NCBI GenBank assembly: GCA_002450075.1
Contig: DJYJ01000021.1
Span: 1-6,278 of the forward strand
Reading direction: 5' to 3'
Length of the DNA: 6,278 bases
DNA from: Clostridiales bacterium UBA6981
GTDB lineage: Bacteria > Bacillota > Clostridia > Oscillospirales > Oscillospiraceae
Numbering within the stretch: position 1 is the first letter of the stretch; each line of letters starts with the position of its first letter. Positions 1-5,526 of this stretch are shown piece after piece. The notes beneath the pieces are model-generated. The model saw only the letters and a list, made by a program, of their open reading frames with translations. It was not told the DNA's origin and made no database searches. The position numbers and the translations under genes were made by a program.

Positions 1-11
1 ACCATTTGTTT

Positions 12-50
12 TAGCAACTATAGTATACAGGTAAATCCACGTTGCTACAA
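12..50 (-). promoter_or_regulatory. Possible leftward promoter within an inverted repeat
   Basis: On the minus strand TTGTAG (45-50) and TATACT (22-27) are separated by 17 bases. This gives a weak -35 box (3 of 6 matches to consensus) and a good -10 box (5 of 6). A perfect 7-base inverted repeat, TAGCAAC (12-18) and GTTGCTA (41-47), flanks the -10 box and overlaps the -35 box, as an operator for a dimeric repressor might. It would drive a gene beyond the left edge of the window, which cannot be seen. The rest of 1-104 shows no convincing gene. A GGAGG at 54-58 on the plus strand leads only to a 27-codon frame that runs through the terminator. Confidence 0.3.
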
Positions 51-104
51 AACGGAGGTCATTACATATTGTCTAAATTCTCAAAGAGAAAACAAGAGAA
101 TATG

Positions 105-138
105 AAAAAAGCCTGTCACATAGTGACAGGCTTTTTTT
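105..138. terminator. Bidirectional rho-independent terminator downstream of tRNA-Leu
   Basis: A perfect 9-base-pair stem, GCCTGTCAC (111-119) with GTGACAGGC (123-131), closes a three-base ATA loop. A run of six A lies on the left (105-110) and seven T on the right (132-138). It therefore works in both directions in principle. It ends the leftward tRNA-Leu transcript directly after the CCA, and it could end a rightward transcript entering from outside the window. The last T of the right-hand tract is already the complement of the tRNA 3' terminal A, so the spacing is zero. Confidence 0.93.
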
Positions 139-222
139 GGTGCGAGAGATGAGACTTGAACTCACACGTCGGTTGACACACGCCCCTCAAACGTGCCTGT
201 CTACCTATTCCAGCACTCTCGC
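138..222 (-). tRNA. tRNA-Leu, anticodon GAG
   Basis: An 85-nucleotide class II tRNA with encoded CCA, read on the minus strand. The acceptor stem pairs GCGAGAG with CTCTCGC, followed by discriminator A and CCA (138-140). The D arm has a CTG/CAG stem with GG in the loop. The anticodon stem CACGT/GCGTG closes the loop TTGAGGG; the anticodon GAG lies at 186-188 and reads CUC and CUU. A long variable arm (GTC-AACC-GAC) and the T arm GTGAG/CTCAT with loop TTCAAGT follow. Variable arm, discriminator A and anticodon all agree on leucine. It has its own promoter (298-325) and terminator (105-138), so it is probably a stand-alone unit lying behind the glycosyltransferase gene on the same strand. CUC-rich usage in the neighbouring rpoB fits this isoacceptor. 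Confidence 0.97.
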
Positions 223-228
223 AAATCT

Positions 229-275
229 CCGCCGGTGCTGTGTCTGCATTGAAAGACCGATGCACCGTGTGGCGG
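229..275 (-). promoter_or_regulatory. Hairpin in the pre-tRNA-Leu 5' leader
   Basis: The minus-strand leader can fold a 10-base-pair stem. The ten bases at 229-238 (GCACCGGCGG on the minus strand) pair with GGTGC (262-266) and CCGCC (271-275), with a 4-base bulge between those two and a terminal loop of 23 bases. It ends six bases before the mature tRNA 5' end. It may shape RNase P processing or protect the precursor. It could also be a relic of a structure formed with the end of the upstream gene. The pairing is seen directly; the role is a guess. Confidence 0.4.
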
Positions 276-297
276 CGCCGCATTTAAGGCAAGGGGT

Positions 298-325
298 ATT
301 ATAGCAGATTTTGCTCTTTTGTCAA
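298..325 (-). promoter_or_regulatory. Consensus sigma-A promoter for tRNA-Leu
   Basis: On the minus strand a perfect TTGACA (320-325) and a perfect TATAAT (298-303) are separated by 16 bases, with TG one base before the -10 box (extended -10). Transcription should begin near 291 and give a precursor with a leader of about 69 bases. The -35 box includes the TGA stop codon (322-324) of the glycosyltransferase gene. Such near-perfect promoters are typical of stable RNA genes. No GC-rich discriminator or upstream AT-rich element was assessed in detail. Confidence 0.85.
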
Positions 326-1563
326 GCAGTTTTTTTCTTTTGCGTAGGCGGAGCGTTTTTCGCATCGACATCGTCAAACAAAGAGAAGGAGAAATAGCAC
401 ACGGCAATCACGAGAACGGCGAGGAGCGCCAGCGCACCGTAGCGCATAGGCAGCAGAAAGCGCATCTTCAAATAGGCGTGATAGCCGAGCAGGGAGGCAA
501 ACTGGGTCAGCGGGGCGGCAAGCGCACAGCGCCAGGAGGCAAAGGCCAGAACAAGCGTGAGAATGTCCGCACAGTAAAAATACCGGTCATGCATGTGGGG
601 GAGCAGGAAGGGGATCCCGACCGCGAACAGAACGGCTGCGCCGAGGATCGCACGGTCATTGAGGCGTTTGCGGCCAAAAAAGCAGACGAGCAGGACCACG
701 AGCATGTATACAAAAGCGCCAATGATCCCGGCTTTGGAGGCGAGAGAGAGGTTCTGAACCTGGCGGAAGAAGGCAAAGACAGAGGAGGAGTTGTAGTTCA
801 GCGCGCTGCCGATGCTACCGGTCTGGGAGAAATAGAGCGTGACCGTGTCCCAGAAGGGACGCCCAAGCAATACGGCGGGGAGGACAAGGGCGATATAGCC
901 GACAGGGAAGAGCACGAAATGATACCACCGGAACTTCTTCGCCATCCAGAGAACGGCAAAGACAGGGAGAACGAACACGGCCTGCAGCTTGAAACCGAAA
1001 GCGACGGCGGCGCAGAGCATGGACAGAGAAGGCTTGTCGTCCAGCGCCAGATAGAGCGCGAGCACGAGCATGGCGGCATAAGTGCTGTCACATTGGGCCC
1101 AGACGGCGCTGTTGAGGAAGACGGTCGGCAGGAAGAGGACCGTAAAGAAGCAAGCGAGACGCACGCCGTTCCGCCGTGTGAAACGGCCGAGCAGCATCAT
1201 CGAAGACCAGGCGAGGATGACATCGAAAAAGGTGGAGAGCAGCTTGATGAGATACAGATCCCGGATGGAGGACAGGGAAAAGAGCGCAAGGAAATACAGA
1301 TAGGGGATATTATAGTTTCCTACGCTGTTGCGCAGCGCGGCAAAGTGGCCGTTTTGCCGGAAATACTCGACCCACTTGGTCAAAAAGTCGCGGTAGTCGA
1401 GCGTCTCATAGGTAAAAACATACGCCCGTGCCGCAAAGGTAAGCAGGATGAGCAGAACGGAAACGACCCATCCGCACCTGTCCTTCAGGCAGCCGGACCA
1501 CTTCAAGAGCAGCAGCGCCAGGGCTGCTTCGAGCGCCAGAAGCAGATACACCGCAATCCCCAT
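322..1563 (-). CDS. Multi-membrane GT-C family glycosyltransferase (Gpi18-related mannosyltransferase-like)
   Basis: A 413-residue integral membrane protein with about 10-12 hydrophobic segments, for example near residues 3-20, 31-49, 104-126, 136-150, 161-174, 215-234, 278-297, 305-321 and 375-395. It ends in a basic cytosolic tail, KKKTA. The first loop has the acidic pair D56 and D59 (LDYRDF), where GT-C enzymes keep catalytic or metal-binding acids. Later motifs AVWAQCDSTYA (153-163) and LPHMHDRYFYCADIL (321-335) match the pattern I know from bacterial Gpi18-related mannosyltransferases (COG5542). Such enzymes move a sugar from a polyprenyl-phosphate donor at the outer membrane face. The actual sugar and acceptor here are unknown. 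The ATG is preceded by CGGAGG ten bases upstream, and no other methionine occurs before residue 122. No codon in the gene is TTA, CTA or TCA, as in rpoB, so it looks native to this genome. There is no terminator of its own before the tRNA. Confidence 0.85.
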   Translation of the reverse strand: MGIAVYLLLALEAALALLLLKWSGCLKDRCGWVVSVLLILLTFAARAYVFTYETLDYRDFLTKWVEYFRQNGHFAALRNSVGNYNIPYLYFLALFSLSSIRDLYLIKLLSTFFDVILAWSSMMLLGRFTRRNGVRLACFFTVLFLPTVFLNSAVWAQCDSTYAAMLVLALYLALDDKPSLSMLCAAVAFGFKLQAVFVLPVFAVLWMAKKFRWYHFVLFPVGYIALVLPAVLLGRPFWDTVTLYFSQTGSIGSALNYNSSSVFAFFRQVQNLSLASKAGIIGAFVYMLVVLLVCFFGRKRLNDRAILGAAVLFAVGIPFLLPHMHDRYFYCADILTLVLAFASWRCALAAPLTQFASLLGYHAYLKMRFLLPMRYGALALLAVLVIAVCYFSFSLFDDVDAKNAPPTQKKKTA

Positions 1564-1573
1564 CTTTTAAAAT

Positions 1574-1579
1574 CCTCCG
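1574..1579 (-). promoter_or_regulatory. Shine-Dalgarno of the glycosyltransferase gene
   Basis: CGGAGG on the minus strand lies ten bases before the ATG at 1561-1563. It starts directly after the T-rich tract of the upstream terminator, so ribosome access and transcript termination are placed side by side. Confidence 0.8.
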
Positions 1580-1580
1580 A

Positions 1581-1608
1581 AAAATAAAAAAGCCGGGGAG
1601 CCCCCGAC
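1581..1608 (-). terminator. Leader terminator (probable attenuator) upstream of the glycosyltransferase gene
   Basis: On the minus strand a 7-base-pair stem, GTCGGGG (1602-1608) with CCCCGGC (1592-1598) including one G-T pair, closes the loop GCT. It is followed by six T (1586-1591) and then ATTTT. The T tract lies only on the minus-strand exit side, so it acts leftward only. It sits between the predicted leftward start point near 1706 and the ribosome binding site, where a terminator would normally block expression. That is the arrangement of a transcription attenuator. An upstream minus-strand segment GGCCCC (1680-1685) could pair with GGGGCT inside the terminator (1600-1605) or with another GGGGCT (1621-1626), giving two exclusive folds. 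No known riboswitch or T-box signature was recognised. Confidence 0.7.
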
Positions 1609-1622
1609 AAAATCAGAAAAAG

Positions 1623-1678
1623 CCCCTTGACAAAGAACAGACGGCAATGGTAGAATAACTTGCTATGTCTGTAAGGGG
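1623..1678. repeat. Interrupted inverted repeat around the rpoB promoter
   Basis: Left arm: CCCCTT (1623-1628), 8 unpaired bases, then ACAGAC (1637-1642). Right arm: GTCTGT (1667-1672) directly followed by AAGGGG (1673-1678). Both 6-base blocks match perfectly, with a 24-base centre. In the leftward transcript this would be a hairpin preceding the attenuator terminator. As DNA it encloses the rpoB -10 box, overlaps its -35 box and includes its start point, so it could also be an operator. Confidence 0.55.
1627..1656 (+). promoter_or_regulatory. Extended -10 sigma-A promoter for rpoB-rpoC
   Basis: A perfect TTGACA (1627-1632) and TAGAAT (1651-1656; 5 of 6) are 18 bases apart, with TG at 1648-1649 making an extended -10 element. 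Transcription should start near 1662, giving a leader of about 145 bases before the rpoB ATG. A weaker second candidate with TTGACC at 1689-1694 has no well-spaced -10 box. Since rplJ and rplL are absent upstream and the neighbouring gene points the other way, this is the likely main promoter of the operon within the window. Confidence 0.75.
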
Positions 1679-1711
1679 AGGGGCCATATTGACCCACTAT
1701 CTACGTTTCAG

Positions 1712-1740
1712 AGTATAGCATATCGTGTCCGCTTTATCAA
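1712..1740 (-). promoter_or_regulatory. Extended -10 sigma-A promoter for the glycosyltransferase gene
   Basis: On the minus strand TTGATA (1735-1740; 5 of 6) and TATACT (1712-1717; 5 of 6) are exactly 17 bases apart, with TG one base before the -10 box. The predicted start is near 1706, giving a leader of about 143 bases that includes the terminator at 1581-1608. This promoter lies downstream of the rpoB promoter and points towards it, so the two face each other. Confidence 0.7.
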
Positions 1741-1742
1741 CA

Positions 1743-1776
1743 CCGGGCGGATAAATTTTAACAACAAGCCCGGGCG
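1743..1776 (+). repeat. Short hairpin and direct repeat in the rpoB leader
   Basis: CCGGGC (1743-1748) can pair with GCCCGG (1768-1773) across a 19-base AT-rich loop. The heptamer CCGGGCG also occurs twice in direct orientation (1743-1749 and 1770-1776). There is no T tract, so it is not a terminator. It ends about 16 bases before the rpoB Shine-Dalgarno and might affect leader folding; no function is established. Confidence 0.3.
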
Positions 1777-1791
1777 TTCGCAATTACATTT

Positions 1792-1797
1792 AAGGAG
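1792..1797 (+). promoter_or_regulatory. Shine-Dalgarno of rpoB
   Basis: AAGGAG lies nine bases before the ATG at 1807, which supports that start. Confidence 0.85.
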
Positions 1798-1806
1798 AGT
1801 GCGCCA

Positions 1807-4800
1807 ATGCCAACTGATGTTCTCTACGGCAAAACTTTGAGGAAGAGCTTTGCCCGCACCAAGGAGATCATGGACATGCCAAACCTTTTGGAGATCCAGA
1901 AGAGCTCCTACAAGTGGTTCCTGGAGACGGGGCTGCGCGAGGTCTTTAAGGAGACCGACGCCGTTACCGACTACTCCGGCAATCTGGAACTGAGCTTCAT
2001 CGACTATTCGATGGACGAGAAGCCCAAGTACACCGAGGAAGAGTGCAAGGCGCGTGACGCCACATATGCCGCTCCGCTCAAGGTCCGTGTTCGTCTGCGC
2101 AACAAGGAGACCGAGGAGATCAAGGAGCAGGTCATCTTTATGGGCGACTTCCCGATCATGACGCCCGGCGGCACCTTTGTCATCAACGGCGCCGAGCGCG
2201 TCATCGTCTCCCAGATCGTCCGTTCCCCCGGCGTCTATTTTGACAAGACCACGGACAAGACGATGCTTTCGATCTACGCCTCCACGGTCATCCCGTATCA
2301 CGGCGCATGGCTGGAGTATGAGACGGATACGAACGACGTCTTCAACGTCCGCATCGACAAGAACCGCAAGCTGCCCATCACCTGGTTCCTCAAGGCCATG
2401 GGTCAGTATGATGAGAATGTCCCGGCCAAGTGGCTGAGCTGTGTGGACGACTGCCATGTCGGCGCCGTCACCAACGAGCGCCTCAAGGAGATCTTCGGCG
2501 AGGACGAGCGCATCATCGCGACCCTCGACAAGGACACCACGCAGAGCCGCGATGAGTGCCTGATCGAGATTTATCGCCGTCTGCGTCCGGGCGATCCTCC
2601 CACGGTGGAGTCTGCCGAGACGCTGCTCGACGGCCTCTTCTTCGACCACCGCCGCTACGACATCTCTGACGTCGGCCGCTATAAGTTCAATAAGAAGCTC
2701 TCGCTCTTCCCGCGCATCGCGGGCTTTGAACTCGCTCAGCCTGTCGTTGATCCCTACACCGGCGAGATCCTCGCCGACGCGGGCGAAACGATCAGCCGCG
2801 AAAAGGCGAGAGAGATCGACGACGCCGGTGTTGTGTCCGTCGTGCTGAGCATCGGCGGCAAGAACGTCAAGGTCTTCTCCAACGGCATGGTCGACATGAA
2901 GCGCTTTGTGGACTTTGACCCCGCCGAAGTCGGCGTCAAGGGCAAGGTGCGCGGCATCATCCTGCGCCAGCTGATGGAGCAGTTCGAGGGCGAGGCTCTC
3001 AAGGATGCGATCCGTCAGAACATCGATATCCTCGTTCCCAAGCACATCATCGTTGACGATATGTTCTCCTCTGTGAACTATCTCAACGCGCTGGCTCACG
3101 GCGTGGGCAACGCCGACGACATCGACCACCTGGGCAACCGCCGCGTCCGCTGCGTGGGCGAGCTGCTGCAGAACCAGTTCCGCATCGGCTTTAGCCGCAT
3201 GGAGCGCGTGATCCGCGAGCGCATGACGCTGCAGGATCTCGATATCGTCACCCCGCAGAGCCTGATCAACATCCGTCCCGTGACGGCCGCGATCAAGGAG
3301 TTCTTCGGTTCGAGCCCTCTGAGCCAGTTCATGGACCAGACCAACCCACTGGCAGAGCTGACGCACAAGCGCCGTATGTCCGCTCTCGGCCCCGGCGGCC
3401 TTTCGAGAGAGCGCGCGAGCTTTGACGTCCGTGACGTTCACTACAGCCATTACGGCCGCCTCTGCCCGATCGAGACGCCTGAAGGCCCGAACATCGGTCT
3501 GATCTCCTATCTTGCTTCCTATGCGCGCGCCAACGAGTACGGCTTCCTGGTCGCGCCTTACCGCAAGGTCGAAAAGGGCACCTGCCGTGTCACCGACGAG
3601 GTCGAGTATATGACCGCCGACGTCGAGGACCAGTACATCGTCGCCCAGGCCTCCGAGCCTGTTGACGAAAACGGCTGCCTGCTCAACCGCCGCGTGACCT
3701 GCCGTCACCGCAATGATACGATCGAAGTCAACCGCGAGGAAGTCGACTATGTCGACGTCAGCCCGAAGATGATGATCTCGATTGCGACCGCGATGATCCC
3801 GTTCCTTGAGAACGACGACGCGAACCGTGCTCTGATGGGCGCGAACATGCAGCGTCAGGCCGTTCCTCTGATGACGACCCAGGCGCCGATTGTCGCCACC
3901 GGCATCGAGCACAAGTGCGCGGTCGACTCCGGCGTGTGCGTCCTTGCCGAGGGCGAGGGCACCGTCACCCGCGTTGACGCAAACTATGTCACCGTTCGCT
4001 ATGACGCCGGTGAGAGCAAGGATTACAAGCTCATCAAGTTCGCCCGTTCGAACCAGGGCACCTGCATCAACCAGCGTCCGATCGTCGCTGTCGGCGACCG
4101 CGTGGCTGAGGGCGACGTCCTCGCCGACGGCCCGTCCACCAGCCAGGGCGAGATCGCGCTGGGCAAGAATATCCTGGTCGGCTATATGAACTGGGAAGGC
4201 TACAACTACGAAGACGCCGTTCTGCTCAACGAGCGTCTCGTGATGGAGGATGTGTTTACCTCCATCCATATCGAAGAGTACGAGTGCGATGCGCGCGACA
4301 CCAAGCTCGGACCCGAGGAGATCACCCGTGATATCCCCGGTGTGGGCGAGGATGCGCTGAAGTATCTCGACGAGCGCGGCATCATCATGGTCGGCGCGGA
4401 AGTCACCGCGGGCGACATCCTTGTCGGCAAGGTCACCCCGAAGGGCGAGACCGATCTGACCGCGGAGGAGAGACTGCTGCGTGCGATCTTCGGCGAGAAG
4501 GCGCGCGAAGTGCGCGACACCTCGCTGAAGGTGCCCCACGGCGAGAGCGGCATCATTGTTGACGTCAAGGTCTTTACCCGTGAAAACGGCGACGAGATGA
4601 ATCCGGGCGTCAACCAGGTCGTCCGCGTGTATATCGCTCAAAAGAGAAAGATCTCCGTCGGCGACAAGATGGCCGGTCGTCACGGCAACAAGGGCGTTGT
4701 TTCCCGCATCCTGCCGCGTGAGGACATGCCGTATCTGCCCGACGGTACGCCGCTGGACATCGTCCTGAACCCCCTGGGCGTGCCTTCGCGTATGAACATC

Positions 4801-5526
4801 GGCCAGATCCTGGAGGTCCACCTCGGCTATGCCGCACAGGCGCTCGGCTGGAAGGTCGCGACACCGACGTTCAACGGCGCCAACGAGACCACAATCCGCG
4901 AGACGCTGCGCCAGGCCGGTTTGCGCGAGGACGGCAAGAGCGAGATGTACGACGGCCGCACAGGCGAGAAGTTTGATAACGACGTCACGGTCGGCTGGGT
5001 CTACTTCCTCAAGCTGCACCACCTCGTCGACGATAAGATCCACGCCCGTTCCACCGGCCCGTACAGCCTTGTTACCCAGCAGCCGCTCGGCGGTAAGGCT
5101 CAGTTCGGCGGCCAGCGCTTCGGTGAAATGGAAGTCTGGGCTCTCGAGGCCTACGGCGCGGCCTATACGCTGCAGGAGATCCTGACCGTCAAGTCCGACG
5201 ATGTGACCGGACGTGTCAAGACCTATGAGGCGATCGTTAAGGGCAACAACATCCCGACGCCGGGTGTTCCCGAATCCTTCAAGGTCCTGGTCAAGGAGCT
5301 GCAGTCGCTGTGTCTGGACGTTCGCGTTCTGGACAAGGACGGCAATGAGATCGAACTGAAGGATGACGACGAGGACGACTTCATCCCCGAGATGCGCGAC
5401 GAGTTCTACGCCGCAGATGACGCCGAGATCGAGGCCGAGGGCTTCTCTATCGAGAACGTGCCCGAGGATGAGTTCGGCGCCGACATCGGCAACGACAATG
5501 ACTATAATGACGAGGAGGATGAGTAA
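1807..5526 (+). CDS. rpoB: DNA-directed RNA polymerase, beta subunit
   Basis: A complete 1239-residue RpoB, the large subunit that with beta-prime forms the active centre of RNA polymerase and carries the rifampicin pocket. The N terminus (YGKTLRKSF, then MPNLLEIQKSSY) is typical. The rifampicin region is at residues 501-533, with Q507, D510, H520 and S525 equal to E. coli Q513, D516, H526 and S531. All four are the sensitive type. P504 stands where E. coli has Q510. GYNYEDA carries E802 and D803 (E. coli E813 and D814). GDKMAGRHGNKG holds K954 and K962 (E. coli K1065 and K1073), which contact the nucleotide and RNA. PESFKVLVKELQSL (1155-1168) anchors the C-terminal clamp part. The protein is shorter than the 1342-residue E. 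coli form because it lacks the large lineage-specific insertions. Residues 1181-1239 form a tail with 28 acidic residues of 59. It overlaps rpoC by one base. Confidence 0.99.
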   Translation: MPTDVLYGKTLRKSFARTKEIMDMPNLLEIQKSSYKWFLETGLREVFKETDAVTDYSGNLELSFIDYSMDEKPKYTEEECKARDATYAAPLKVRVRLRNKETEEIKEQVIFMGDFPIMTPGGTFVINGAERVIVSQIVRSPGVYFDKTTDKTMLSIYASTVIPYHGAWLEYETDTNDVFNVRIDKNRKLPITWFLKAMGQYDENVPAKWLSCVDDCHVGAVTNERLKEIFGEDERIIATLDKDTTQSRDECLIEIYRRLRPGDPPTVESAETLLDGLFFDHRRYDISDVGRYKFNKKLSLFPRIAGFELAQPVVDPYTGEILADAGETISREKAREIDDAGVVSVVLSIGGKNVKVFSNGMVDMKRFVDFDPAEVGVKGKVRGIILRQLMEQFEGEALKDAIRQNIDILVPKHIIVDDMFSSVNYLNALAHGVGNADDIDHLGNRRVRCVGELLQNQFRIGFSRMERVIRERMTLQDLDIVTPQSLINIRPVTAAIKEFFGSSPLSQFMDQTNPLAELTHKRRMSALGPGGLSRERASFDVRDVHYSHYGRLCPIETPEGPNIGLISYLASYARANEYGFLVAPYRKVEKGTCRVTDEVEYMTADVEDQYIVAQASEPVDENGCLLNRRVTCRHRNDTIEVNREEVDYVDVSPKMMISIATAMIPFLENDDANRALMGANMQRQAVPLMTTQAPIVATGIEHKCAVDSGVCVLAEGEGTVTRVDANYVTVRYDAGESKDYKLIKFARSNQGTCINQRPIVAVGDRVAEGDVLADGPSTSQGEIALGKNILVGYMNWEGYNYEDAVLLNERLVMEDVFTSIHIEEYECDARDTKLGPEEITRDIPGVGEDALKYLDERGIIMVGAEVTAGDILVGKVTPKGETDLTAEERLLRAIFGEKAREVRDTSLKVPHGESGIIVDVKVFTRENGDEMNPGVNQVVRVYIAQKRKISVGDKMAGRHGNKGVVSRILPREDMPYLPDGTPLDIVLNPLGVPSRMNIGQILEVHLGYAAQALGWKVATPTFNGANETTIRETLRQAGLREDGKSEMYDGRTGEKFDNDVTVGWVYFLKLHHLVDDKIHARSTGPYSLVTQQPLGGKAQFGGQRFGEMEVWALEAYGAAYTLQEILTVKSDDVTGRVKTYEAIVKGNNIPTPGVPESFKVLVKELQSLCLDVRVLDKDGNEIELKDDDEDDFIPEMRDEFYAADDAEIEAEGFSIENVPEDEFGADIGNDNDYNDEEDE
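5513..5518 (+). promoter_or_regulatory. Shine-Dalgarno of rpoC inside the rpoB coding sequence
   Basis: AGGAGG lies seven bases before the rpoC ATG at 5526, within the last Glu/Asp codons of rpoB. The acidic end of RpoB and the ribosome binding site of rpoC therefore share the same bases, which fits tightly coupled translation. Confidence 0.88.

Noticed and set aside
69..152. A 27-codon plus-strand frame starting at TTG after GGAGG (54-58)
   Set aside because: It runs straight through the terminator hairpin and into the tRNA gene, and the peptide resembles nothing known. The hairpin explains the sequence better.
201..407. A 68-codon minus-strand frame overlapping the tRNA and the end of the glycosyltransferase
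   Set aside because: It overlaps the tRNA-Leu and its promoter, with no ribosome binding site or domain.
319..1587. A 422-codon open frame on the plus strand opposite the glycosyltransferase gene
   Set aside because: It is the in-register shadow of a membrane protein: very rich in E, G, R and Q, with a TTG start and no ribosome binding site. The minus-strand frame has membrane segments, family motifs and CGGAGG before its ATG.
1689..1719. A second rightward promoter for rpoB with TTGACC and TATAGC
   Set aside because: The spacing is 19 bases and the -10 box is poor. The match at 1627-1656 with an extended -10 is much better, though a minor promoter cannot be excluded.
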